Below, one piece after another: positions 39,260 through 48,114 of a stretch of 64,000 bases of DNA. Source of the DNA: Treponema sp. (GTDB lineage: Bacteria > Spirochaetota > Spirochaetia > Treponematales > Treponemataceae). A program made the translations under genes and the position numbers. Location: positions 37,312-101,311 of the forward strand of contig JAGBIY010000015.1 in assembly GCA_017934745.1 (NCBI GenBank), read 5' to 3'. Numbering within the stretch: position 1 is the first letter of the stretch; every line of letters begins with the position of its first letter. The notes below the pieces were generated by a model, which did not search any database, was not told the origin of the DNA, and worked only from the letters and a program-made list of their open reading frames with translations.

Positions 39260-40273
39260 TCAGTCGCCTTGTTCTGCTTTCCTATTCTTTCTTTTGTCGA
39301 GAATCCAGCACGTTATGAGGATTCCGATTCCGCCGAGAATCATGAGCGAGCAGAGAATCTGGCCTGTTGAGATGTTCATGAGCGAAGTGTTCTCGTAAAT
39401 CTGCGCTCCGTCGACGCTGAACCTGTAGCCGATGTCCGCGTCCGGTTCCCTGAAATATTCGATTACGAACCTGAAAAGTCCGTATCCGAGCGCGTAGAGT
39501 CCGCCCGTGAATCCGTCGAACGGCTTCCTCTTGTGCAGAATCCAGATTATTGAGAAGAGCACAAGTCCCTCGAACAGAGCTTCGTAGAGCTGGCTTGGGT
39601 GCCTCGGAAGGTTCGCGAGCTGCCCTTCGACCGCCTGCATCCCGATTTTGTCCATGAAGGCCGCCACCCATTCTACTTTCGACGAGAAACGCTCCGAAAT
39701 CGGAACTGTCGGGAACACCATGCCCCACGGCATCGTCGTTATGCGTCCGTAAAGTTCCCCGTTCATGAAATTTCCGATTCTGCCGAACGTGTATCCGAGC
39801 GGAATTGCGGTGCACATGGCGTCGATCCACTTCATCGTGGGCTTCTTGTGCCGCCAGCACCAGTAAATCATTCCGAGAAGGCCGCCGATGAAACCACCGT
39901 GGTAGCTCATTCCTGCGAGTCCCGTGAATCTTCCGTTCTTGAACGGCCAGAAAATCAGCCACGGCTTGTGCCAATAGTCTCCCGACGTGTCGTAGACGAG
40001 CGTGGAGAAGACCCTGGCTCCAATCAAAAGAAAGATGATTCCTGTCGCGATGAACGAGAAAATCTCGTCCTCGGTTGTCGCGACGAGCTTTCCGTCTGCG
40101 TCCTTCGAGTCGAGCGCGCCTTCCTTCAAGAGCTTTTTCAGTATGAAGAATGCCGTTCCGAACGCGAATATGTACATGAGTCCGTACCAGCGGAGCAGCC
40201 CCAGTACCGGAATGTTCGGGAAAATTTCCGGGTGGATCCAAGACGGATAGTTTATGTAGAGAGGCAGATTCAT
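39260..40273 (-). CDS. lgt: Prolipoprotein diacylglyceryl transferase
   Basis: Integral membrane enzyme that transfers diacylglycerol from phosphatidylglycerol to the lipobox cysteine of prolipoproteins; 337 residues with about seven membrane segments. Diagnostic segments are YHGGFIGG, the signature GRIGNFMNGELYGR and the C-terminal RFVIEYFREPD. It supports the lipoproteins predicted in this window. The start overlaps the stop of the upstream MinD-like gene (ATGA), so the two are translated together. Slightly long because of a loop near residues 50-75 and 180-220. Confidence 0.97.
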   Translation of the reverse strand: MNLPLYINYPSWIHPEIFPNIPVLGLLRWYGLMYIFAFGTAFFILKKLLKEGALDSKDADGKLVATTEDEIFSFIATGIIFLLIGARVFSTLVYDTSGDYWHKPWLIFWPFKNGRFTGLAGMSYHGGFIGGLLGMIYWCWRHKKPTMKWIDAMCTAIPLGYTFGRIGNFMNGELYGRITTMPWGMVFPTVPISERFSSKVEWVAAFMDKIGMQAVEGQLANLPRHPSQLYEALFEGLVLFSIIWILHKRKPFDGFTGGLYALGYGLFRFVIEYFREPDADIGYRFSVDGAQIYENTSLMNISTGQILCSLMILGGIGILITCWILDKRKNRKAEQGD

Positions 40274-41400
40274 ACTTTGAACCCCATCGCCGCCGCCTTC
40301 ACGATTTTCGATTTGAGGAGGACGTTTTCCCGTTTGAGACTGTTCAGCTCGTACTGCTGCTGCTTTATCATCTCGGCGAGTTCAGTCACCGAAAGCGCAC
40401 CCGTTCCAATCAGGTCTTCGACGTACGACATTTTCGAAGAGAAGTCGTCGTTCGCCTCTTCGGCCGCAAGTTCGAACGAGCCGTCTGCAGAATCGATGTC
40501 GAAGGCGACAGTCTCGCTCTGGAGGATTTTGTCGGCGATTCTCTGTATGGCCTGCGACAGCACCGCATTCGGCTTGTAGATTGTGACAGGCATCCTCGAC
40601 GACAACGCCCTGTCCTGCATGCTGTCTCGGTACATCACTCCGAGCGACTCCACCTCAAGTCCGAGATACTGCTGGCATGAGCGTCGGATTTTCTGCGCCT
40701 TGTCCGCGTCCTTCGGCTCGTCGATCATGTTCATTATGAGGCGTGGGTGGAATTTCTTGATTCTGTTCCTGAATTTCTCCGCGTTCTCCGGGTCGATTCC
40801 GGCGATTGTCTCGATGAGCTTAGGAATGTAGAGCCTCTGGAGTGACGCCGAGTCGTTTCGGAGTTTCGTGAGGTACTCGTTTGCCTTCGTTCCTTTCTTG
40901 AACGTTGCGGCCATCAGCCTGAAAACCGCGTTCTTCAAAAAGAGGTAGCCGTTGAGCGTCGCCGTGACGGTCGGTGCCGTTACGATGATTCCCTGCGGCG
41001 AAAGGAGGAACATGTCAAGAATCGTCAGGTGGGTTCCCGCTCCCAAATCAAGAATCAGATAGTCCGCGTCGATGTTCTGGAATTTCTTGATGAGCGAATT
41101 CTTCTGTGCGAATTTGAGTGAAGAAAGTCCTGGAATCTCAGAGTCTCCGGCTATGAAGCGCACGTTCGTGTAGTCGGTGTCTTCGATTATGTCCTCGAAT
41201 TTCGTCTCGCCTGTCAAAAAAGTCCCGATTCCGGCTTTTGGAGAATTCTGTCCGATGACCAAATGTAAGTTTGATGCGCCCAAGTCCAAATCAGCCAGAA
41301 CGACCTTTTTTCCGGCTTTTCCGAGCGCGATTGCTAAATTGGCAGAGAGGAGGCTTTTGCCCACGCCTCCTTTTCCGCTTGCTACAGGTATAATTTGCAT
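40270..41400 (-). CDS. MinD/FlhG-like P-loop ATPase
   Basis: 376 residues. The deviant Walker A motif GKGGVGKS is at residues 9-16; VVLADLDLGASNLHLVIG and YLILDLGAGTHLTILDMF are further ATPase motifs of the MinD/ParA class. The C-terminal 80 residues form a helical extension with a probable coiled coil (ELAEMIKQQQYELNSLKREN). Such proteins position cell division or flagella; spirochaetes use FlhG-type proteins for periplasmic flagella. The lack of other flagellar or min genes here leaves the role open. It overlaps lgt. Confidence 0.85.
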   Translation of the reverse strand: MQIIPVASGKGGVGKSLLSANLAIALGKAGKKVVLADLDLGASNLHLVIGQNSPKAGIGTFLTGETKFEDIIEDTDYTNVRFIAGDSEIPGLSSLKFAQKNSLIKKFQNIDADYLILDLGAGTHLTILDMFLLSPQGIIVTAPTVTATLNGYLFLKNAVFRLMAATFKKGTKANEYLTKLRNDSASLQRLYIPKLIETIAGIDPENAEKFRNRIKKFHPRLIMNMIDEPKDADKAQKIRRSCQQYLGLEVESLGVMYRDSMQDRALSSRMPVTIYKPNAVLSQAIQRIADKILQSETVAFDIDSADGSFELAAEEANDDFSSKMSYVEDLIGTGALSVTELAEMIKQQQYELNSLKRENVLLKSKIVKAAAMGFKV

Positions 41401-41430
41401 GATTTTTCAATTATATCACATTTCCATAAA

Positions 41431-41459
41431 TTGAAAAATTCTAGAGTGCGACATAGAAT
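41431..41459 (+). promoter_or_regulatory. Promoter of the S41 protease gene, close to the start codon
   Basis: TTGAAA (41431-41436) and TAGAAT (41454-41459) have a 17-base spacer. The ATG is only 7 bases after the -10 box, so the transcript may be leaderless; no ribosome binding site is visible. Confidence 0.5.
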
Positions 41460-41466
41460 AAAAACT

Positions 41467-42978
41467 ATGAAAAAACTTGCAAAATTCATTTCTTCGGTAC
41501 TCGGATTCGTGGTCCTGTCGATTTTCGCGTCGCAGTGTTTCGCGCAGTCCCAGTCGAAAACAGCTGACCAGCAGAAGAGTCAAATCAGCAAATACGTCCA
41601 AAGCATTTACGGAATACTTGACCTTCTCCAAGAATATTATGTCGACGAGCCGGACATGGAGGCTCTTTACCACGGTGCGCTCAAGGGAATGCTCGAAGCC
41701 GCCGGCGACCCCTACACGACGTATCTCGACGCGGACGCATTCCGCGGCATAACGGACACCACGGAAGGCTCTTTCGGCGGTGTCGGTCTCTCAATCTCCA
41801 AGCCGTACGAGTCCACGCCGGACAAGCCCGCATTCGTGGAGGTCGTCTCGCCGATTGAGGACACTCCGGGCTTCAAGGCTGGAATCCAGGCGGGAGACTT
41901 GATTGTGACGGTCGATGGTGTGGACACTTCCACGATTTCGATGGACGATGTTCTGAGCAAGCTCCGCGGAAAAGTCGGCGAGGATGTGGAAGTCGGATTC
42001 AGGCGCGGGAACATCGACTTCACGAAGGTCCTGACAAGGGCCTTGATAGAGGTTCCGACCGTGAAGTTCGGCACGATTCCTTCCGGAAAGAAGCAGATTG
42101 GCTACATGAAGCTCATACAGTTCACGCCGCTCACGGCCGAGCGCGTCCAGGACGCGTTGGATTCGTTCGACTATTCCAAGACCAGCGGCATCATAATCGA
42201 CTTGAGGAACAATCCGGGCGGCTTGATTTCGAGCGTCGTCGATGTGGCGAACAAGTTCATAGACGACGGCCCGATTGTCTCCACGAAAAGCCGCGTCAAA
42301 TTCGAAAATTCCGTCTATTCCGCGACAAAGGGGAAGACATTCGGGAAGGCGAAGGGAATCCCGATAATCGTCCTCATCAACAAAGGTTCCGCCTCCGCTT
42401 CCGAGATTCTTTCAGGCGCGCTCAAGGACAACCACCTGGCGTACCTCGTCGGCCAGCGTTCCTACGGAAAAGGCTCTGTCCAGCAGGTCATTCCGCTTTC
42501 CGCCACCGACGGAATCAAGGTGACGATGGCGCGCTACTACACGCCGAGCGACGTCTGCATCGACAAAATCGGAATCCCGCCGGACAGGGAGGTGCTCTTC
42601 CCGAAAATCGAGGAGGAGGCCGAGAAGCAGTACACGGAACTTTACAAGAAGAACGAGATTGAGAAGTACGTCTCTGCGCACAAGAACATGAGCGAGAAGG
42701 ACATCGCTTCATACGCGAAAGTCCTCAGAAAAACCTACACGGAAATCGACGAGGCTTCTCTCAGGAAACTCGTGCGGAACGAAGTGACGAAGACGAGCGG
42801 AGCCATGCTATACGACTTGGACTACGACATCCAGCTCCGCGAGGCGATAAAGATTCTCGAAAAAGAAAATTTCGCCTCCCTCGTGAAGAACGCGAAGACG
42901 CTCAAGCAGCTTCAGGACGCCGCACAGCTTGAAGAGAAAAAAGAAGAGAGTAATTCCAAGTACATAGACGCGAAATAA
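41467..42978 (+). CDS. S41-family C-terminal processing protease (CtpA type)
   Basis: 503 residues, exported. A signal peptide (residues 1-26, ending at FAQS) is followed by a PDZ domain (GFKAGIQAGDLIVTVDGVDT) and the serine protease domain. The catalytic Ser308 is in KGSASASE and the general base Lys335 in SYGKGS. These periplasmic proteases trim C-termini of envelope proteins. The start at 41467 was chosen because it opens the signal peptide; the frame runs further upstream without support. The stop overlaps the rsmE start (TAATG). Confidence 0.93.
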   Translation: MKKLAKFISSVLGFVVLSIFASQCFAQSQSKTADQQKSQISKYVQSIYGILDLLQEYYVDEPDMEALYHGALKGMLEAAGDPYTTYLDADAFRGITDTTEGSFGGVGLSISKPYESTPDKPAFVEVVSPIEDTPGFKAGIQAGDLIVTVDGVDTSTISMDDVLSKLRGKVGEDVEVGFRRGNIDFTKVLTRALIEVPTVKFGTIPSGKKQIGYMKLIQFTPLTAERVQDALDSFDYSKTSGIIIDLRNNPGGLISSVVDVANKFIDDGPIVSTKSRVKFENSVYSATKGKTFGKAKGIPIIVLINKGSASASEILSGALKDNHLAYLVGQRSYGKGSVQQVIPLSATDGIKVTMARYYTPSDVCIDKIGIPPDREVLFPKIEEEAEKQYTELYKKNEIEKYVSAHKNMSEKDIASYAKVLRKTYTEIDEASLRKLVRNEVTKTSGAMLYDLDYDIQLREAIKILEKENFASLVKNAKTLKQLQDAAQLEEKKEESNSKYIDAK

Positions 42979-43763
42979 TGCGCCAGTTCGTTTCGAATAA
43001 GAATCCAGAAAACGGAATCCTTGTCGTTGTCGGCAAGGATTTTCGTTATTTACGGCTTGTTCTGCGCCTTTCCGTGGGGGACATGTTTTCTGTGCGGCTC
43101 CCCGACGGCTCTTTGCGGAACACCACCGTCTCGAAAATCGACGATGCCGAAAAGCGAATCGTGCTGCAGGTGTGCGATTCCATTTCGTCCGGTGCAGATT
43201 TCGCCAACGACGAGAACATTCCCGCCGAGTCCCTCAAGGAGATATGGCTCTTCATGTTCGTCCCCAAGCCGTCAAAATTCGAGCAGATTGTCAGGCAGGC
43301 GACCGAATGCGGTGTCTCGCGGATTTTTCCTGTCGCTTCGGAATTCTCGCAGAAGGGCGCGGAGAAGATGAATTTCAAGGGCGAGCGTTTCGGGAGAATC
43401 ATAAAAGAGGCGAGGCAGCAGAGCGGGTCGGCTGTGGACACCGTTGTGGAAAATGTCGTCTCCGTGGACGAGGCGTGCCGAATCTGGAAGGATGTCGATT
43501 CCTCAAAATTCGGCTGCGTCCTCTACGAAAGAAGCGATTTCACTGTTTCGATGATGTCCGCTTTTGCCGAAAATTCAAGTGTCGAAAAAATAGAGAAATC
43601 CGCTGTCGTCGTCGGTTCCGAGGGTGGTATAAGTCCTTCCGAAATCGAGAAGCTCAAGGAGGCGGGGTTCGTGCCCGTCCACTTCAGGACGAACATTTTG
43701 AGATGCGAAACGGCCGCGCTTTACGGCCTGTCGGTTCTTCAGAATTTAATTGAAGAAAACTAG
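42978..43763 (+). CDS. rsmE: 16S rRNA m3U1498 methyltransferase RsmE
   Basis: SPOUT-class enzyme that methylates U1498 of 16S rRNA with S-adenosylmethionine, 261 residues. An N-terminal PUA-like domain (FRYLRLVLRLSVGDMFSV) precedes the knot domain with KPSKFEQIVRQATECGVSRI, the cofactor loop VVVGSEGGISPSEI and the C-terminal LRCETAALYGLSVLQN. Translationally coupled to the protease gene by a one-base overlap. Confidence 0.95.
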   Translation: MRQFVSNKNPENGILVVVGKDFRYLRLVLRLSVGDMFSVRLPDGSLRNTTVSKIDDAEKRIVLQVCDSISSGADFANDENIPAESLKEIWLFMFVPKPSKFEQIVRQATECGVSRIFPVASEFSQKGAEKMNFKGERFGRIIKEARQQSGSAVDTVVENVVSVDEACRIWKDVDSSKFGCVLYERSDFTVSMMSAFAENSSVEKIEKSAVVVGSEGGISPSEIEKLKEAGFVPVHFRTNILRCETAALYGLSVLQNLIEEN

Positions 43764-43790
43764 AAATCATTGCAAAGGAAAAGTAGGATA

Positions 43791-44816
43791 ATGAAACGAA
43801 TTGAGTTGCTTGGTGTCCCTGTCGATGTCTGCCGGCCGGAGGAGCTGGAGTCTGAATTCATGAAGATTCTGGAGAAGCCGGGCGTAAAACAGGTAGTTTT
43901 TCTTTCGGTTTGGGATTTGATAAAGGCGAGGAACAAGAAGAAGGATTTCTGCAAATGCCTTGAGGGCGCGGATTTGATTCTCCCCGTCTCAAAAAGCATC
44001 TTGGGCGGAGCGAAATTTTTGAAGATGGAGGATATCCCTGTCCGCTACAACCCGTTCGACGTGACGATTCAGTTTCTTTCGGTCGTCGACCAGCACTACA
44101 GGACGCTTTTCCTCCTCGGCGGCAGGAAGCGCACCCTGCAGCAGGCCGAGCGCAACGTTCACGAGACTTTCCCGAATGTGCGCATTGTCGGTCGCTACGT
44201 CGGATACTTCCCGAAAGAGAGCGAGGACGATGTGGTGACCGCGATTCACAAGGCTTCTCCGTCCCTCGCGATTGTCAGCGAAGGCATCAAGGAGAAGAAT
44301 TTGTGGGCGTTCCACAGAAAAGACAGGTTCTCTTCAAGCGTGTTCCTCTTCTACAACGACTGTTTGGGAATATTCTCCAAGCGCATAAAGCGTGTGAGCG
44401 AGAAAACGTTCGAGCGCGGCCATGAAATTTGGCATGAAATTTTCCACAATCCGTTCAAATTGTTCTATGTTTTTCCGTTCATTTATTATATTATTTCGCT
44501 GTTGTGGTGCAGGCTTTTTAATAAGAAGTCAGAGAATGTCAAAGAAACGCAAGAAAATTCAACTGAGGAATCTACAGAGTCTGCAGGTTCTCCGATTGGA
44601 GCTGGCGATGAATCTGACGGAGGCACTCCTTCCGGTGAAAATGGGGCTGGAACGTCGGCTGAGCCGTTGAGCGGCGGTTCGAATGTCGGCAAAAGCGAAA
44701 GCGACGATGAGGAAATCGATTCTGTCGTTCATGAACCGAAAAAAGAGCAGAAAAAATCGTTCAAAGCTTTCAAAAATCCAAAAATAGACGATTCCGATGA
44801 CTTGGAGTTGGAATAG
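43791..44816 (+). CDS. Divergent WecG/TagA-family glycosyltransferase-like protein
   Basis: 341 residues. Residues 1-225 align by eye with the WecG/TagA/CpsF fold (RIELLGVPVDVCRPEEL, GADLILP, FLLGGRKRTLQQAERNV, FPNVRIVGRYVGYFP). The conserved Asp-Gly that normally follows LP and includes the proposed catalytic Asp is replaced by Val-Ser. A hydrophobic segment (about 222-245) could attach it to the membrane. The last 90 or so residues are an acidic Ser/Glu/Gly-rich tail. It may have lost transferase activity or act on a different substrate. A GTAGGA site precedes the ATG at 43791. Confidence 0.75.
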   Translation: MKRIELLGVPVDVCRPEELESEFMKILEKPGVKQVVFLSVWDLIKARNKKKDFCKCLEGADLILPVSKSILGGAKFLKMEDIPVRYNPFDVTIQFLSVVDQHYRTLFLLGGRKRTLQQAERNVHETFPNVRIVGRYVGYFPKESEDDVVTAIHKASPSLAIVSEGIKEKNLWAFHRKDRFSSSVFLFYNDCLGIFSKRIKRVSEKTFERGHEIWHEIFHNPFKLFYVFPFIYYIISLLWCRLFNKKSENVKETQENSTEESTESAGSPIGAGDESDGGTPSGENGAGTSAEPLSGGSNVGKSESDDEEIDSVVHEPKKEQKKSFKAFKNPKIDDSDDLELE

Positions 44817-44874
44817 GCTCGTCCGAGGCGTTGCGCTTCCGGCTTGTCCGTTCTTGCTTTCTTTGCCAAGAATC

Positions 44875-45699
44875 ATGTTAAAAAAGTTAGATTTCAATGT
44901 GAGGGTTCCGAAGGGAACGGTCGTAAAGGACTTTTTCGACTCTTCGGGATTCTTCAAAGTCCATCAGAATTTGGATTTCGTCGGGAAATCCAAAAAATCA
45001 ATAGAAGTAAAGCGCAAAATAGAAAAAATCGCGAAGTCCGATTTGCCCGTCCTAATCCTTGGAGAGAGCGGTTCGGGAAAGACTTTGGTCGCGCGTCTCA
45101 TCCACGAGCTGTCGATACGCTCGATGAGGCGGTTCTTCGACGAGAACATATCAGCCATTCCGGAGCACATCGCCGAGTCTGAGCTTTTTGGAAGCGTGGA
45201 GGGCGCGTTCACCGATGCGAGGAACAGGGCCGGGTATTTCGAGATGGCGGACGGAGGCACGCTTTTCCTCGACGAGATAGGGGAGGCGAGCGTGAACATC
45301 CAGAAAAAACTCTTGAAGGTCATAGAGACGGGCGAATTCCGCAAGGTCGGCTCTCCTGAGACATCGAAAAGCGATGTGAGGCTCGTTTTCGCGACGAATT
45401 CCGATTTGCGGGAGAAAATAAAAAGGGGAGAATTCCGGGCGGATTTGTTCTACCGGATGGCGAATCTCGTAATCGAAATCCCGCCTTTGAGGGAGCGAAA
45501 GGACGACATCCCTGAGCTTTGCGAGCGGTATCTGTCGAAAAAGAACTATTTCAAGTGCTTTTCTGATTCCGCTTTGGATGAGCTTTGCACGTTCGACTGG
45601 CCGGGAAATGTACGTCAGCTCCACAACACAATCGAACGCGCCGTGTTCAACTCAGACGATTCCGGTCTGATTCTTCCTGAGCACATCGAAATCTACTGA
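44875..45699 (+). CDS. AAA+ sigma54-activator-like ATPase lacking DNA-binding domain
   Basis: 274 residues. Walker A GESGSGKT is at 63-70, Walker B near LFLDEIGE (130-137) and the arginine-finger region FRADLFYRM. The loop that contacts sigma54 reads GAFTDA (110-115) instead of the standard GAFTGA. There is no receiver or GAF domain in front and no Fis-type helix-turn-helix behind; the protein ends right after the AAA lid (WPGNVRQLHNTIERAVF). It could activate from solution, act on another partner or be degenerate. The start is uncertain; the frame continues upstream over the end of the previous gene. Its 3' end overlaps the convergent methyltransferase gene by 48 bases. Confidence 0.85.
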   Translation: MLKKLDFNVRVPKGTVVKDFFDSSGFFKVHQNLDFVGKSKKSIEVKRKIEKIAKSDLPVLILGESGSGKTLVARLIHELSIRSMRRFFDENISAIPEHIAESELFGSVEGAFTDARNRAGYFEMADGGTLFLDEIGEASVNIQKKLLKVIETGEFRKVGSPETSKSDVRLVFATNSDLREKIKRGEFRADLFYRMANLVIEIPPLRERKDDIPELCERYLSKKNYFKCFSDSALDELCTFDWPGNVRQLHNTIERAVFNSDDSGLILPEHIEIY

Positions 45700-46452
45700 A
45701 TTTTCGGGGACGGCTTCGTATGCGCTGTCTATGAGCGTCCTGTTCTTGCCGGCGAGGCCCGCCGCCTTGTTGAACGTCTGTTCGATGTAGGCGGCTTCTC
45801 CCTCGCTCAGTCCCGCGCGCGAGAGAATGTCCCTCCAGAACCGCTCCATGTCGTCCCTTCCAGCGACTTTGAAGAATCCGATTTTCTCAAGGTCGTCCGC
45901 GATTGTGCCCACCGTTCTTGAAAGCCGCTCAAGCGTTACCGGCACTATTCCGTTCGACTGCCTGCTCTGCGTCCTGAAAAGCTGGTACGAGACAATCTGC
46001 ACCGCGTGCGAGAGGTTGAGCGAGGCGAATCCTTCGTCGGAAGGAATCGTCACGCCCATCGTGCATTCGTCGAGTTCGCTTTCGGTGAGACCCGTCCTCT
46101 CGTTTCCGAATACAACGGCTATTTTCCCGTTCTCGGAAAACTGTTCGACTTCCTTTGCGAATTCCTCCGGTAGAAGAAGTTTGCCCCTTTTCTTTCCCCT
46201 TCTTCTCGTGGTTCCCGCCGCTATCGAGCAGTCTTTTGTCGCTTCCGTTATCGAACCGAAGAATTCCGCGTTTTCCCAGATGTACGCCGCGTGTATCGCC
46301 AAGATGCGGACTCTTTCCTCGTCGAAGTCCGATTTCTCGCCCACTATCCTGAGCGTCTTGATTCCGTTGTTCGCCATCGCCCTGCAGACGGCTCCGACGT
46401 TCCGGCTCTCTTCTGGATGCGAGAGCACTATTACAATGTTTCTCAAATTCAT
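45652..46452 (-). CDS. TrmJ-like SPOUT RNA methyltransferase
   Basis: 266 residues. The SPOUT fold signatures are VIVLSHPEESRNVGAVCRAM at the start, VVFGNERTGLTESEL and the knot segment IPSDEGFASLNLSHAVQIV. This is the pattern of TrmJ/LasT enzymes that 2'-O-methylate position 32 of tRNAs; exact target not proven. A C-terminal helical domain (FWRDILSRAGLSEGEAAYIE) completes it. The start at 46452 is where the family begins; the frame is open far upstream without homology. No ribosome binding site is visible and TATCAT lies about 8 bases upstream. Confidence 0.9.
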   Translation of the reverse strand: MNLRNIVIVLSHPEESRNVGAVCRAMANNGIKTLRIVGEKSDFDEERVRILAIHAAYIWENAEFFGSITEATKDCSIAAGTTRRRGKKRGKLLLPEEFAKEVEQFSENGKIAVVFGNERTGLTESELDECTMGVTIPSDEGFASLNLSHAVQIVSYQLFRTQSRQSNGIVPVTLERLSRTVGTIADDLEKIGFFKVAGRDDMERFWRDILSRAGLSEGEAAYIEQTFNKAAGLAGKNRTLIDSAYEAVPENSVDFDVLRKNQTGIV

Positions 46453-46487
46453 GGTACAAATGATAAGATTTTTGAGTGATAAAGAAA

Positions 46488-47249
46488 ATGGAAAAAAAAA
46501 TGCAAAACAAATCCGTTCTTGTGGTGGGCGGCAGCGGTGGAATCGGAGCTTCCGTCTCCCGCATGTTCGCTTCAAAATTCTCCAGGGTCTGCGTCCACGG
46601 AGGACACGACTCTCCGAAATTCGATGCCCTCGTCGATGAACTTCTCTCGTTGAATGTACGGAATCGTCCAAAAGACATTCCTGAAAATTTTTGCCATGTC
46701 GAAAAACTCGTCTATAATTTTCTTGAGAATGAATTTTCGGAACTTGAGAAATCTGAACTTGCGAAAATCGCCGAATCTGTCGATATTCTATGTATCTGTC
46801 ATGGTCCTTTCGTTCAAAAACGAATCGATGAGATGTCGCTGGACGATTGGAGGACGGTGTCTTTGTACGATTTCGCCCTTCCGGGGTTCTTCGTCTCGAA
46901 GGCACTTCCGAACATGGTAAAAAATTCGTTCGGGCGGATAATCCTTTTTGGAGGGACTGGCACTTCGTGCCGCAGCGAATTCAAGACGAACGCTCCGTAT
47001 GCGGCCGCGAAGACAGCCGTAGGCACTTTGGTGGAGTCGACAGCCGCGTTCTATGCGAAATTCGGGGTTACGTGCAACGCTGTTCTTCCCGGATTCGTCC
47101 GCACCGAGTACAACGGAGACAGCCCTGTTCCTTTCGGGATGGATGTAGATGCTGGAAAAATCGCGGACTGTGTTGAATTTCTTGTCGGCAACAAAGAGTT
47201 GAACGGTGTTCTTCTCCGCGTGGACAAAGGATGGAGTCCGAATTTTTGA
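46488..47249 (+). CDS. Short-chain dehydrogenase/reductase
   Basis: 253 residues from the chosen ATG. The NAD(P)-binding GGSGGIGAS motif, the FGRIILFGGTG strand and the catalytic Tyr-x3-Lys (YAAAK) are present, followed by NAVLPGFVRTEY. These are the marks of classical SDR oxidoreductases, close to the FabG type; the substrate is unknown. An insertion after the second strand (about residues 40-75) is longer than usual. Starts at 46488 or 46500 are both possible, without a clear ribosome binding site. It is divergent from the methyltransferase gene, with only 35 bases between them. Confidence 0.88.
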   Translation: MEKKMQNKSVLVVGGSGGIGASVSRMFASKFSRVCVHGGHDSPKFDALVDELLSLNVRNRPKDIPENFCHVEKLVYNFLENEFSELEKSELAKIAESVDILCICHGPFVQKRIDEMSLDDWRTVSLYDFALPGFFVSKALPNMVKNSFGRIILFGGTGTSCRSEFKTNAPYAAAKTAVGTLVESTAAFYAKFGVTCNAVLPGFVRTEYNGDSPVPFGMDVDAGKIADCVEFLVGNKELNGVLLRVDKGWSPNF

Positions 47250-47371
47250 GCTTTGAATTTCATTTGGAGTGGAGATAATAGAGGAATTGGATGTTTTAGA
47301 GTTATACATCTGTTTTTTCTAGACGCTTACATTTTTTTATTGTAATATTTTACATAGCTTTAAATTTTACC

Positions 47372-47401
47372 TTGATTTGTGAAAAAAAAAGTGATTGTAT
47401 A
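47372..47401 (+). promoter_or_regulatory. Candidate promoter of the STAS gene
   Basis: TTGATT (47372-47377) is followed after 17-18 bases by TTGTATA within a TATATATATA tract, ahead of AGGGAGA. The surrounding 47250-47371 gap holds no gene. Confidence 0.4.
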
Positions 47402-47429
47402 TATATATTTTTTAGGGAGATACGAAGTT

Positions 47430-47981
47430 ATGGGCAACAATAACAATTTGGTACCAGGATTCAACGACGAACGTGACGATAGTCTCAAGATAAACCTTGA
47501 GAAGTTGGAGGATGTCGAGAACGGAATCATCATTTATCTCAACGGATATATCGATACGTACAACTCAAACTTCTTTCAGAAGAGAATCCAGAAAGTTGTG
47601 GAGTCGGGATTCATCAATCTGGTGTTCAACTGCGCTTCTCTCAATTATGTTTCATCTACTGGTATCGGATCGTTCACAGCGTTCCTCAAAATGATTAAGC
47701 CGAAGAACGGCGATATCGTTCTTCTTGAGATTCAGCCGAAAGTCTATGAGGTCTTTCAGCTTCTCGGCTTCTCGCAGTTCTTCAACATCAAGGAAAGCAT
47801 GGCGGAGGCTACTCTGTTCTTCCATCAGGGCGCGCCTTCCACTGACAGCGTGTTCCCGAAAGTGTTCAGCTGCCCTGTCTGCTCCAAGAGATTGAAGGCC
47901 ACGAAGAAAGGCAGATTCCGCTGCTCTGAGTGCAAGTCTATTCTTGCGATTGACGATGGCGGCCAGGTCTTCCTTGGTTGA
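47430..47981 (+). CDS. STAS-domain protein with C-terminal zinc ribbon
   Basis: 183 residues. Residues 18-130 are a STAS domain of the anti-sigma-factor-antagonist type; the phosphorylatable serine region is LNYVSSTGIGSF (Ser75/Ser76). Residues 145-170 add a zinc ribbon with Cys148, Cys151, Cys165 and Cys168. The fusion is unusual and might couple a partner-switching module to DNA, RNA or another protein. AGGGAGA lies before the ATG at 47430, which rules out the longer frame. It stands alone between two gaps, with its own terminator. Confidence 0.88.
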   Translation: MGNNNNLVPGFNDERDDSLKINLEKLEDVENGIIIYLNGYIDTYNSNFFQKRIQKVVESGFINLVFNCASLNYVSSTGIGSFTAFLKMIKPKNGDIVLLEIQPKVYEVFQLLGFSQFFNIKESMAEATLFFHQGAPSTDSVFPKVFSCPVCSKRLKATKKGRFRCSECKSILAIDDGGQVFLG

Positions 47982-48006
47982 TTCTTTTTGTATCGGTTTG
48001 TGTCTA

Positions 48007-48033
48007 AGTCGGCTTCGCGCCGGCTTTTTTTTA
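48007..48033 (+). terminator. Terminator after the STAS gene
   Basis: AGTCGGC and GCCGGCT (one G-U pair) around TTCGC, followed by eight T. Confidence 0.85.
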
Positions 48034-48114
48034 TGCGCCTTTGTTTGCCGCAGGTTTATTGACTTGAATTCGAGCGGAAATGTACCGAAATTTAAGTATT
48101 GAATTGGAGACAGA

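Noticed and set aside
41395-41466. Earlier start for the S41 protease
   Set aside because: It would bury the signal peptide and overlap the MinD-like start; the promoter boxes lie inside this stretch.
46453-46905. Extension of the TrmJ-like gene upstream by 151 codons
   Set aside because: The family N-terminus starts at 46452 and the extension lies opposite the dehydrogenase gene without homology.
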